Of a stretch of 64,000 nucleotides of DNA, positions 9,683 to 19,200 are shown piece by piece; within the stretch, counting starts at the first letter, position 1; each line of letters starts with the position of its first letter. The notes under the pieces were generated by a model. That model was not told where the DNA came from. It made no database searches and worked only from the letters and a program-made list of their open reading frames with translations. The stretch is from JADJPF01 sp964492845. Its GTDB lineage: Bacteria; Acidobacteriota; Blastocatellia; Chloracidobacteriales; JADJPF01. A program made the translations under genes and the position numbers. The stretch spans positions 124,001-188,000 of the forward strand of contig CAZBMZ010000006.1 of assembly GCA_964492845.1 (NCBI GenBank). Reading direction: 5' to 3'.

Positions 9683-10031
9683 TAAATTTTCCTGCTTTAT
9701 TAGTTATTTCTTTGGAGAAAATATTAACCAAACTAGCCAAAATTAAGCAATCCATTGTCAGCCAAAATTAAGTAAATGAGTAGCCTAGCAAATTAATCTA
9801 GGTAGTTTCTAGCTTATTTTGTTGTAACAAAGCTATTTCTTGACCATAACGTAACAGCAATGTTAAAATCTATTAGTGATTCGCTCTTCTTAAATTACAG
9901 CGTTTTTCATCTATTTCAAATTACTGAAAATCTAATGGTGAGCCTGCGAAAATTTTTCAAGAATAAATATATGATCTTCACAGTAAAAGTTTTTTTTTCA
10001 AGTTTTGTTTTTCTTTATGGGGAGGTGTTTT
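9683..10031. other. Divergent intergenic region, M20 hydrolase / CarD
   Basis: 349 bp without a convincing gene. It holds the promoters of two divergent genes and the direct repeats at 9735-9772. The short frame 9860-10042 overlaps the CarD ribosome-binding site and lacks family features. Confidence 0.6.
9735..9772. repeat. Two 13-bp direct repeats, possible operator
   Basis: AGCCAAAATTAAG occurs at 9735-9747 and again at 9760-9772, 25 bp start to start. It lies 53-90 bases upstream of the M20 hydrolase start codon, as a regulator-binding site would. Confidence 0.45.
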
Positions 10032-10556
10032 GTGCTATTTAATATTGGGGAAAAAGTCGTCTATCCTAATCATGGTGTTGCAACTATTGAACAAATAACT
10101 AATAGGTCTATGGATGGTGCTGATAACCAGTTTTATCACTTACGCCTTTCTGCTACTAATTCTGTTGTAATGGTGCCTATTAATAACGCTAAACAAGTTG
10201 GACTTAGACTACCTATTGCTAAAAATCAATGTGAACAACTATGGAAACTTCTAAGTGATAATTTTTCTGAACCTCCAGCAGATTGGAAAGATCGCTTTAA
10301 GGATTTTTCTGACAAAATGCGTACTGGTGATATATTTTTTGTAGCAGAAATCTTAAAAAATCTAACTTACTTAAGTAAAGCTAAACCTTTGTCTTTTCGT
10401 GAAAAAAGAATGCTAGAAAGAGCTAAGTTTCTAGTTGTCAGTGAATTAGCAATTGTTTCAGTCTCTTCTGAAAAAGAAGTTTCAGATCAAGTTGACAATG
10501 CGTTAAATAGAGCTTGCGTTAAACATGAACGTAAGCATATGCATGCTTTTGCATAA
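10032..10556 (+). CDS. carD: CarD family transcriptional regulator
   Basis: CarD proteins bind the RNA polymerase beta subunit and stabilise open promoter complexes. The N-terminal Tudor-like RID domain is clear (FNIGEKVVYPNHGVATIEQI, then YHLRL and VMVPINNAKQVGLR), followed by a helical DNA-binding domain with LTYLSKAKPLSFREKRMLERA. I chose the GTG at 10032 because GGGGAGG ends six bases upstream and the family consensus begins here, giving 174 residues. The longer in-frame ATG at 10005 would add nine residues and place the ribosome-binding site inside the gene. Confidence 0.93.
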   Translation: MLFNIGEKVVYPNHGVATIEQITNRSMDGADNQFYHLRLSATNSVVMVPINNAKQVGLRLPIAKNQCEQLWKLLSDNFSEPPADWKDRFKDFSDKMRTGDIFFVAEILKNLTYLSKAKPLSFREKRMLERAKFLVVSELAIVSVSSEKEVSDQVDNALNRACVKHERKHMHAFA

Positions 10557-10646
10557 GTAATACTTTTGTAACCAAAGAATAAATATCTTAGCTAGAGTAA
10601 ATTTTAATCTTAAATTAACCTTTAGCTTTTTAATATATGTCTACAC

Positions 10647-10688
10647 CAAGGAAAATAACGTAGCAATGTTACTATGTTATTTTCCTTG
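10647..10688 (+). terminator. Long hairpin downstream of carD
   Basis: A 17-bp stem, 10647-10663 with 10672-10688, has a single G-T wobble and an 8-base loop. T-rich sequence (CTTTAATTTATTT) follows. Best read as the carD terminator. It also separates carD from the next plus-strand gene. Confidence 0.7.
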
Positions 10689-10752
10689 CTTTAATTTATT
10701 TAAAATAAATATTTAGTGGAGGCAGTACAGTAATTTTGTACTAGTAAAACTA

Positions 10753-11373
10753 ATGAAAATTTATGACGTTTCAGTGCCAATTAGCCCTGAAATGCCAGTT
10801 TATCCGGGTGATCCTAAGATAGATATTCATTTAAGAGAGAGTATAGCTAAAGGTGGTGTTTGCAATGTTAGCTCTATTTCTCTTGGTTCTCATACAGGCA
10901 CACATATAGACCCACCTTATCATTTTATTGAAACAGGAATTAAAGTAGACCAAATTCCGCTTAATTTATTAATTGGACGCACTCATGTTGTAGAAATTCC
11001 TTCAGCCAAGATTGATAAAAATGTTCTTAAGGAAATAGATTTAGGCGATTGTGTAAGGTTAATCTTTAAGACTCGAAATTCTTATTTATGGAGTAACAAA
11101 AATTTTGTTACCGATTATGTTTATGTAACACCTGATGCTGCGGAAATTTTGGTTGAGTCAGGGATTAAGCTTGTAGGAATTGATTATTTATCTATTGAGC
11201 AATATGGATCTACTAACTACCAAACCCATAAAACCTTGCTTGGAAATGGTGTAATAATAATTGAAGGGCTAAATTTAGCAGAAGTTGAAGCAGGGGATTA
11301 TGAAATGATTTGCTTGCCATTAAAAATAGAAAATGCTGACGGTGCGCCGGCACGCGTTATTTTACGGGGTTAG
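10753..11373 (+). CDS. Cyclase family metal-dependent hydrolase (kynurenine formamidase-like)
   Basis: 206 residues of the cyclase/KynB fold. The metal-binding signature HTGTHIDPPYHF starts at His47 (His47, His51, Asp53, His57), and VGIDYLSIEQYG later fits the family. KynB hydrolyses N-formylkynurenine, but close relatives act on other cyclic amides or esters, and no tryptophan-degradation gene is nearby. The next gene, an aldolase, follows within 10 bases, so both may belong to one catabolic route. No strong ribosome-binding site is close to the ATG; a GGAGG lies about 30 bases upstream. Confidence 0.85.
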   Translation: MKIYDVSVPISPEMPVYPGDPKIDIHLRESIAKGGVCNVSSISLGSHTGTHIDPPYHFIETGIKVDQIPLNLLIGRTHVVEIPSAKIDKNVLKEIDLGDCVRLIFKTRNSYLWSNKNFVTDYVYVTPDAAEILVESGIKLVGIDYLSIEQYGSTNYQTHKTLLGNGVIIIEGLNLAEVEAGDYEMICLPLKIENADGAPARVILRG

Positions 11374-11382
11374 TTGGAATTT

Positions 11383-12027
11383 ATGATAGATTTTTCCATC
11401 CTAAGCGTTATTGAGCGTCATAAGATTTTTGCCATAATAAAAACCGACTCAGCAGAAACAGCATTAAAAGCAGCCGAAGCAGCTATTGTTGGAGGGTTAA
11501 AATTAATAGAAATTTCTCTTACAACTTCTGGAGCCGTTAGGGTTATTTCTGATTTGCGCCGTAAATATGGGGATTCTATTAGGGTTGGTGCTGGCAATGT
11601 AATTTCTATTGATATGGCAGATCGAGCAATCAAAGGAGGAGCGCAGTTTATTTCCTCTCCTCATACAAATGCTAATATTATTGAATTTTCTATCAGCAAA
11701 AAAACTTTTCCTATTGCTGGTGCTGCTACTCCTACAGAAATTATGTCTGCATGGGATTTTGGAGTCCCTTTAATTAAAGTTTTTCCTGTTTATACCCTTG
11801 GAGGTTCCTCTTATATTCATACCTTAAAAGAATCTATGCCAGAAGTTAGACTTCTTCCAACTAGCGGCGTTACTATCAATAATGTAAAGGATTTTCTACA
11901 AGCAGGGGCTTTTGCTTTAGGAGTTGGTGGTAGTATATTTAGATTAGCAGATATTAATAATGATAATTATGCCAGTATTGCGGAACGCTCACGCACTTTA
12001 ATTAAAGAAGTTGAAAGTATAAGCTAA
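11383..12027 (+). CDS. KDPG/KHG-type aldolase
   Basis: Class I aldolase of the Eda family, which cleaves 2-keto-3-deoxy-6-phosphogluconate or 4-hydroxy-2-oxoglutarate to pyruvate plus an aldehyde. 214 residues from the ATG at 11383; a TTG at 11374 could add three. The Schiff-base lysine is Lys132 in LIKVFPV and the general acid/base is Glu43 in LIEISLTT. AGAATPTEI and LPTSGV form the expected phosphate/substrate loops. The conserved Arg of the family LRT motif is Thr47 here, so the substrate may differ from KDPG. It is tightly linked to the upstream cyclase gene. Confidence 0.85.
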   Translation: MIDFSILSVIERHKIFAIIKTDSAETALKAAEAAIVGGLKLIEISLTTSGAVRVISDLRRKYGDSIRVGAGNVISIDMADRAIKGGAQFISSPHTNANIIEFSISKKTFPIAGAATPTEIMSAWDFGVPLIKVFPVYTLGGSSYIHTLKESMPEVRLLPTSGVTINNVKDFLQAGAFALGVGGSIFRLADINNDNYASIAERSRTLIKEVESIS

Positions 12028-12038
12028 GCAGCTATTTA

Positions 12039-12719
12039 TCAATGGTTTATTTCTGTTACCAAAGAAGTGTAGGCTTGAGTTAAATCATTTTCAATCGCTT
12101 TCCAATCCTCTTCAGTTACTTTACCTGATTCTTGTTGGTTGTCTCGATAAAGCATTGCTTTTGCACGAGCCTCAGCATAAATATTAAGCTTATTTGTTTC
12201 AACTCCATAAAATTTTGCTGTAGTTTCAGCAATAGCATTGACTAAAGCTTGCTCACCATAGGTTTTTCTTTCTCTATGTACAATCCACCATTCTAGCTCT
12301 AATTTAGCTAATTCTTGAGTGTTACTAGACATATTCCCTATATGATTTATTGATGCAAAATAATTTTGTAAATAAGGGATAGCTTTTTCATAATCAGCGC
12401 GACTTTTTCCTTCCTTAAAAACAAAAGCGGCTTTTGCTGCATAATAAGCAGTTAAATTAGCTTGCCAAAATGGCATTTGATTTTGCTCTCTTAGCATTGT
12501 TACTAGCAGATAATAAAGCTCCGCAGGTTTTTTATCATAATAGGCACGCCACATCTTAGTTTCTAGCTGTGCAATTGCTACAGGGTTAAACTTACGTAAA
12601 TTAGTTGACCAGGGGCCATAAATATCTATTAATATCCAAATAATCAGCAAGCTAGCAATGGATAAAAATGCTTTTAGGAAAAGGACTTTTTTAGGAGTAA
12701 AAAATTTCTTTTCAGCCAT
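12039..12719 (-). CDS. Membrane-anchored protein of unknown function
   Basis: 226 residues: a lysine-rich N-terminus, one transmembrane helix (about 12-32, FLSIASLLIIWILIDIYG), then an alpha-helical soluble domain with repeated Tyr/Ala/Glu-rich helices that could be TPR-like. It begins two bases after the stop of the DUF4388-DnaJ gene at 12722, so it is almost certainly cotranscribed and perhaps a membrane partner of it. No family recognised. Confidence 0.65.
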   Translation of the reverse strand: MAEKKFFTPKKVLFLKAFLSIASLLIIWILIDIYGPWSTNLRKFNPVAIAQLETKMWRAYYDKKPAELYYLLVTMLREQNQMPFWQANLTAYYAAKAAFVFKEGKSRADYEKAIPYLQNYFASINHIGNMSSNTQELAKLELEWWIVHRERKTYGEQALVNAIAETTAKFYGVETNKLNIYAEARAKAMLYRDNQQESGKVTEEDWKAIENDLTQAYTSLVTEINH

Positions 12720-12721
12720 AC

Positions 12722-14545
12722 TTAAATACTACTTAAACCACGCATAAATTCTTCGGCTTCTGATGGATTACAATAATTAGCTAATTCATTGATAAAACTT
12801 GGGTAAAAGCTGGCGCCATCAAAATCTTCTATTAATTGAGATTGCTCTGCTTGTTTTATTAAAGTTATTACTCTTAATAAAATTATAGGTATCGGCCAGC
12901 CCATAACACTAGACTTATTTCTTGCCCAATTAATAATAGTTTCTACCAACTCTTTTTGGCTAACGGTTGTTGGAGGTTTGGTACGTAGTAGTTTTGACAG
13001 AGCATCAGAAGTAAAAAGAGGTGCGCGGCGATCATCAAAATAGTCTAGCATTTCGCTAATAGCCTGGTCTGCTCCCATATTCTTTTTTTGTAATGCTGCA
13101 AATGGGTTTTTATCTTTTTCTCCTTTATAGTCAAGTTCATCAGAGACAGCGCGAGTTATAGAACTTCGCTTAGAGGCTTGTAGCTGTGCTAATGGGTTAA
13201 TAGCAGGATTTACAGATGGACTATTACTAGGCTGATAATAACCTTGTTGCGGTTGAGGTGGTTGATAATTATTTGGCGTAGCATAGCCCGGTTGAGATGG
13301 AACCTGTTGCACCGCGCCAGTTTGCCACATATTTCTTGCTGCACCAGTTTGTAATCTAGTATTAGGTAAAGGTGCGTTAGGTGTTTGAGGAGCAAAAGGA
13401 GATGACATTTGAGGGGCCATTTGTGGTTGCATAGGTTGTTGTGGATAATAACCCTGACCAGGCGCACCATAACCCATCATAGTTGACGGCATTTGAGAGG
13501 GTGGAGGCATTGCATTTGGAGGAGGCATCATAGGTTGCATAGGTTGTGGAGGTGGAGCAATAGGAGCAGTGCGAATATAATTGTAGCTTTCATTAATGGA
13601 GTTAAAAATTACTTCGACTTCTGTTTTTAGCTGTTGTGGAGCATTAGCAAATTTATCTGGGTGAAAACGTGTAGCTAATTGTAGATATACTTCATAAACT
13701 TCATTTATATTATTTTGTGGCTGTACCCCAAGAACTGCCCTTGGATCGCGGGACATAATTCTTTGTCTTATTGCTTCAAATTCAGTAGGTGTAATGTCTG
13801 TGCCAGGGAAAATAGCTTGTTCCTGTTGAGCAGGTTCATCTACTTGTTCAAGCATTCCTATTACTAATAATCCATAAATAGATTGTAGAACTTTCTCAGG
13901 TCTATCTTTAGAATTTACTAGTAGTTTTAATATATCTATTGGCTCTTTAGCCATATTCATCAAACTTAGCTCTACAGGATTAAAAGCTATAGCCTGGATT
14001 TTAGAACGTCCTACGGTGGTAGTATGTAGCCACTTTGACGCTGACCCTATACCTTTTCTAATTAGATCAAAATCATTAAGCCTACGTATTCCTTCTAGTA
14101 TAATTGTTGGAGTAGAAAATTTCATTTTTAGCTCATCTGGAGCTAAATTTTCACCTGCGTTAAACTGAAAATTACCTGTTTTCCAATTAAATACAGAATA
14201 AATAATATCTATAAATTGCAGTGTTACATAATTAACTAATTCTCTTTCGCTAAGTACGCCAAATTCAACCAATGCACGGCCTACCCTTTGTCCTGAAGGA
14301 AGTTGGGTGAAGAATTGTTCTAATTGTTGACGTGTTAATTTATTATAACGGACTAAAGTTTCACCAATTCGGTCTTCTGGTTGGTTACTAGAGGCAAAAA
14401 CAACTTGTCCACGTTCAAAACAGACATGTTTTTCTAGATTACTGTTTTCTACTGTAGTTTTTGCTACTAGTTCACCACTTCGACGTTCATTATAAATAAC
14501 TCGTAAAACTTCTGGAAAAGGGGTTGTTGAAATTGAGCCTTGCAT
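12722..14545 (-). CDS. DUF4388-DnaJ protein with Pro/Gln-rich linker
   Basis: 607 residues. DUF4388 is at the N-terminus (1-130; PFPEVLRVIYNERRSGEL, FASSNQPEDRIGE). The DnaJ-like domain (about 270-325) keeps HPD in RFHPDKFA. A strongly Pro/Met/Gln/Tyr-rich disordered linker (about 330-460) follows, then a helical C-terminal domain containing WARNKSSVMGWPIPIILLRV. It is a paralogue of 5998-8226 with a different tail. It is followed at two bases by a membrane-anchored protein. Like its paralogue it has no signal peptide. The biological process is unknown. Confidence 0.82.
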   Translation of the reverse strand: MQGSISTTPFPEVLRVIYNERRSGELVAKTTVENSNLEKHVCFERGQVVFASSNQPEDRIGETLVRYNKLTRQQLEQFFTQLPSGQRVGRALVEFGVLSERELVNYVTLQFIDIIYSVFNWKTGNFQFNAGENLAPDELKMKFSTPTIILEGIRRLNDFDLIRKGIGSASKWLHTTTVGRSKIQAIAFNPVELSLMNMAKEPIDILKLLVNSKDRPEKVLQSIYGLLVIGMLEQVDEPAQQEQAIFPGTDITPTEFEAIRQRIMSRDPRAVLGVQPQNNINEVYEVYLQLATRFHPDKFANAPQQLKTEVEVIFNSINESYNYIRTAPIAPPPQPMQPMMPPPNAMPPPSQMPSTMMGYGAPGQGYYPQQPMQPQMAPQMSSPFAPQTPNAPLPNTRLQTGAARNMWQTGAVQQVPSQPGYATPNNYQPPQPQQGYYQPSNSPSVNPAINPLAQLQASKRSSITRAVSDELDYKGEKDKNPFAALQKKNMGADQAISEMLDYFDDRRAPLFTSDALSKLLRTKPPTTVSQKELVETIINWARNKSSVMGWPIPIILLRVITLIKQAEQSQLIEDFDGASFYPSFINELANYCNPSEAEEFMRGLSSI

Positions 14546-14716
14546 ATAATTTTTAGCCTGATTTTTTGAGAGTTAATAAATCTGATAATACTTTGCTAAC
14601 TAACTAATTGCAAGAACAAGAACATACTAAAAATAAACATATAAATAAAATACAAGTAGTTAAGTATTTTTGATGTTAAGTATTAAACTAGATCAATAAT
14701 AATTTTTGAGGAAAAA

Positions 14717-15007
14717 ATGGATCTTAAAAGCTTTATAACAATCTTTATAACAGTTTTTGTTGCTGAACTAGGCGATAAAACCCAGCTAGCTACGATGCTT
14801 TTTGCTTCTGGACAAAATGTTAATCGTTGGAGCGTTTTTTTTGCTTCTTCTCTAGCTTTAGTAACTACTTCTGCTTTAGGAGTACTGGCTGGCAGCCTGA
14901 TTTCAAAATACTTAAATGAAAAATACCTTTCCATAATTGCTGGGGTTGGTTTTATATTAGTTGGACTCTGGACATTAATTAAGGTACTTTACTTGGAAAA
15001 GCGATAA
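14717..15007 (+). CDS. UPF0016/GDT1 family half-transporter
   Basis: 96-residue membrane protein with three hydrophobic helices and the cation-binding signature ELGDKT at 17-22. Full-length members carry two such repeats (about 190 residues or more) and transport Mn2+/Ca2+ against protons. This is the single-repeat form, which would have to dimerise. No partner half is adjacent: the next gene is on the opposite strand. GAGG lies upstream at good spacing. Confidence 0.85.
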   Translation: MDLKSFITIFITVFVAELGDKTQLATMLFASGQNVNRWSVFFASSLALVTTSALGVLAGSLISKYLNEKYLSIIAGVGFILVGLWTLIKVLYLEKR

Positions 15008-15021
15008 CGCTCTTAATTTTC

Positions 15022-16146
15022 TTAGTTTTGTTGGTAATTACGGCCTTTCCAAGTTACTCCACGACCGCTAATAATTGAGTAAATAGAATTACAGCTAATT
15101 GCTAGCATTACTATTATTGCAACTGGATGTAGCAAGACGCTAAATATTGGATAGCTATGACGCTTTAGTAAAATAACTCTTAGCAAATAGACTAGTAATA
15201 TTTGAAAAATAGTAATAAAAAATACTAGTTTTGTTGTTATTAATAATGCTATAAAAGGCCAAATATAAATTATTAAATTAAAAATAATAAAGCCTATTAG
15301 CTTAATAATTGAATAAGAAAAAGAAGCAAAGAAATTTTTAGTAAAACCTTTCCATAGTTCTGATAATGTTTGGTACATTTGACAAGATAAAAGCAATGCT
15401 CCATCAGCTACAACTAATTTTTTATTTGCTTTCTTAACAACTTTTGCTAGGTCTAAGTCTTCAACAATAGAGCTTGCCACGCTCTTATGACCATTTATTG
15501 CTTGATAAGTAGATCGATTAAATAATAAAAATTGCCCTATTGCCGCAGAAATAGACTCGGTTTTAGTTTTACTTAAAAGAAATCCAGGAAAAAGAGTATA
15601 AAAAATAAAGTAAAGTAGCGGCATCATTATTTGTGTGTTAGTTGTAGGGGCTAATTGCTTTGGTAGCAAAGATAACAAATCTGCATGTTCTCTAGTCGCA
15701 AAAGCTACACTAGCTGAAATTGCCGTAGTTTTATAACGTGTATCAGCATCAGTAAAAAGTAACCAATCGCCTGTTGCTATGTCTGATAACTGATGACAAG
15801 CCCAGGACTTTCCCACCCAACCTTTAGGCAAATTTTGACCTGCGATTAATTTTATTCGTTTGTCTGTTTCTGCTAATTTAGCAACTTGTTTGCTAGTGTC
15901 GTCTGTGCTTTCATCATCAAGCACTAGGATTTCTAAATTAGAATAAGTTTGATTTTGAAGCGAAATTAGACAATCAGTAATATTATTTGCTTCATTGCGA
16001 GCAGGGATTAAAACAGAAACCAAAGCTTCTTGTGACTCAAGCTTAAGTGTTGGTAAGACTAGTTTTATTGCAAAAAAATTAGTAAAAAAGTTTATTGTGA
16101 TTAATAGTAATAATACAAGTAAGCAAATTTGTAAATTTAATAACAT
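15022..16146 (-). CDS. Membrane glycosyltransferase family 2 (HpnB/CrtQ-like)
   Basis: 374 residues. An N-terminal signal-anchor helix (about 5-28) precedes a GT-A domain with LIPARNEANN, LVLDDESTDDT (nucleotide-sugar binding) and LFTDADT (DxD metal site). Several hydrophobic helices fill the C-terminal third. The segment LPKGWVGKSWAC is typical of hopene-associated (HpnB) and carotenoid (CrtQ) transferases, so a lipid or isoprenoid acceptor is likely. No hopanoid or carotenoid genes are nearby, so the acceptor is unproven. Confidence 0.82.
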   Translation of the reverse strand: MLLNLQICLLVLLLLITINFFTNFFAIKLVLPTLKLESQEALVSVLIPARNEANNITDCLISLQNQTYSNLEILVLDDESTDDTSKQVAKLAETDKRIKLIAGQNLPKGWVGKSWACHQLSDIATGDWLLFTDADTRYKTTAISASVAFATREHADLLSLLPKQLAPTTNTQIMMPLLYFIFYTLFPGFLLSKTKTESISAAIGQFLLFNRSTYQAINGHKSVASSIVEDLDLAKVVKKANKKLVVADGALLLSCQMYQTLSELWKGFTKNFFASFSYSIIKLIGFIIFNLIIYIWPFIALLITTKLVFFITIFQILLVYLLRVILLKRHSYPIFSVLLHPVAIIVMLAISCNSIYSIISGRGVTWKGRNYQQN

Positions 16147-16289
16147 AAATAAAAACAGTTTTAGATTAGTAGGCGAAAATTTGACAAAATAAGGATGCTA
16201 ATCTATAGTGTGGAAATTTTACAAGTAAAGTTAAATAATTAAAATTTAAAATTTAACTTTACAAACCTATTAAGCCGTTTGTTTTAATT

Positions 16290-19200
16290 ATGTTAAAGCT
16301 GGAAAAACTAGAAATTAGAGGTTTTAAGTCATTTGCTGAAGTTACCGAAGTACACTTTCATCAGGGTATAACTGCTGTAGTTGGCCCTAATGGATGCGGG
16401 AAAAGCAATATTTTGGATGCTATTTCTTGGGTGTTGGGTGAGCAGTCCCCTAAGTCTTTACGTGGCAGTAAGATGGAAGATGTAATTTTTAATGGAACTG
16501 CTGAACGTAAACCTTTAGGACTAGCAGAAGTAACTTTGACGCTTATGGCTACACAAGATATTTCTGCACGTGATAATGAAACAGATGATATTGAGATTAA
16601 AGAGTCAAATATAAATATTGATAACTTATTAGCTAATAACACATTAGAAGTAGAAGCTAAAAAGGTTAGTAAAAAGAAAAAAAATCTACCTACAATTACA
16701 AAAGGTGAAAAAGTAACGGTTTGTCGTCGGCTTTATCGTTCTGGAGATAGCGATTATTTAATGAATGGGCATATTTGCCGACTGCGAGATATTCAAGATT
16801 TTTTTGCTGGTACAGGCTTAGGTGGGGCGCAATATGCAATTATTGAACAAGGCCATATTGGACAAATCCTGTCTTCTAAACCACAAGATCGACGAGGGTT
16901 AATTGAAGAAGCAGCGGGAATTACTAAATTTAAGGCTAAAAAACACTTAGCCGAACTTAAGCTAGAAGCAACTAAACAAAACTTGTCGCGCTTAAATGAT
17001 ATTTTGGCGGAAATTGAACGACAAATAGCAGTGCTAAAAAAACAAGCCTCAAAAGCCCGCCGCTATCGTAAGTTGCGCGAACAAATCCGCTTATATTGGC
17101 AATATATTTTTGTTAATGAATATAAAAGAGTTAATGATAACTTAAATAATATAGTAGCTAAACTTAATTATAATCAACAGGCTGAGCAAAATTTAATAAT
17201 TGAATTTACTAAAGAAGAAACTAAAGGGCATGTTTTACAATCAGAAGTTAATAAATGTAGGGAAGTTTTAGAGCAAATAAAAGAGCATCATAAAGAATTA
17301 GAAATAGAATCACAGCGAACACATAGTTCAATTAATTATCAAAAAGAACAAGAGAAAGAAATCAAAGTAAGAATTATTAATTCTGAGCAAGAAAGAAAAA
17401 ATATTGGGGAAAAGCTTGTAATTAATCAACAAGAGATACTTAAATATAAAATAGATAAAGAAATATTAAGCGAGCAAGTAAATAAATTAGAGAAGGATTT
17501 GGATAATCAAGAAAAAAATTATCGTTCTCAACAAAAAAATTTAGTTGAGTTAGAAAAGCAATTAGATAGCCTTCAAAAACAACAGCTAAATGAAATAAGT
17601 AAGACAGAGAGATTAAAAAATCTTTATGAACAGCTATTAGATAATCAAAAGCGGGCTAATTGGCAAAAAGAGCAGCTAAATAGTGAGCTTGGAAAAACAG
17701 AAGAACAACTTGCAAATTATGAGCAGGAATTTAATAAATTACGTAAAAAACTTACTCAGACAGAAGATAAAATTGAAACTTTTTTAACAGATTTAGAAGA
17801 TGTTGAAGACCGCTTAAAGCTAGAAAAACAAACGACTTTACAAGCTCAAAAAACACTAGACGAAATAACACGCTCAATTGCTCGTAGCGAAGACCGGCTA
17901 GGGTCATTAAAACAGCTAGATGAAAAACAAGCCTATTTTAGCGAGTCTGTGCAAAAACTCCTTGGTGATAAAAAAATACAAAAACAGTTTAATTTAGTTG
18001 GAACGCTAGCCGATATTCTAGCTGTAAAGGCAGAAAATGAAACTATTGTAGAGAAAGTGCTTACAGATGTTTTACAAACAATTTTGGTTAAACAAAGTGC
18101 AGATGCAGTTAACGCTATAGAATGGTTAAGTAAGCAAAAAGGAGGTCAAGCTAGCTTTTTAGTTATTGAAAATAAAGTAGATAGCCAAGAAAAAATAACT
18201 ATTAATATTGATGATAAACGAGCAAAATTATTACTAAATTTATTAGGATTAAAGTCAGAATATATAAATTTATTTCAGTTAACTTTTCCTGAACTAACTA
18301 AAGCTTTTGTTACCGATAATTTAGACATAGCTTTAGAACTTTCTACAAATAACCCAGAATATTTGTTTTTTACTGTTAATGGTGAAAAGGTAAGAGCAGG
18401 AAGGCTTTTAACTACTAATTTTAATAAGGTTAGTAGCAATGTTTTACAGCTTAAGCGAGAAATTAAAGAGTTAAATGATAAATTAATTAATCTAGAATCC
18501 GATGAAATAACAGCTAAAAGTAAATTAGATGTTCAGCAAGAAAAAGTTAGGCGACTAGAAGAAGAAAAAGCAGAAATTGATTCTTTGTTAAGAACAGAAG
18601 AAAAAACTTTAGCTGCACAACAAGTTGAAGTTTCCCAAAGTGCTAAAGAGCTTGAACGAACTCGTCAACAAATTAAAGCAATTAAAATAAAAATTACAGA
18701 AAATGAGCAAGAAATAATAAAATTAGCAGCAAAAGTTATAGAAACAATTAAAGAATTACAAGAAGCAGAACAATATAAAGTTGATATAGAGAATAATTTA
18801 GCTGCAAAAAAAGCTGTAATTAACCAAGTAAAGCCTGATGTTGAGCTAGCAAACCAAAAACTAACAGAATTAAAAACAGAAACAGCCGCTAAACAAGAAC
18901 GCTACCGAGCAATTAAACAAACCCTAGAAAAATTAACTACAGACAATCAAGAGCTAATTCAACAAAATGAAAAGCTTAAGTCTGATTTAACACAATTAGC
19001 TAAACGCGGCGAGGAATTAAAAAGTAATTTAGTTTTAGCAGAAAAAGTAGTTAATAACCTAACAAAAGAAATTCAAATTACAGAAAACAATCTTGCTAAG
19101 GCTGAAGAAGATCTAACTAACAAAAATAGCCTGATAACCCAACTAGAAACAAAAATAGCAGATTTAAGAAACCAAATTTCTAAACATCGGGAAGTCAAAG

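Noticed and set aside
9860..10042. 60-codon plus-strand frame before carD
   Set aside because: It overlaps the carD ribosome-binding site, has no good Shine-Dalgarno and no family features.
11374..11382. TTG start of the aldolase directly after the cyclase stop
   Set aside because: Possible, but the ATG at 11383 matches the family's usual N-terminus and has GGA close upstream.
14683..14934. Minus-strand frame opposite the UPF0016 gene
   Set aside because: Antisense shadow of a well-supported gene, without a ribosome-binding site.
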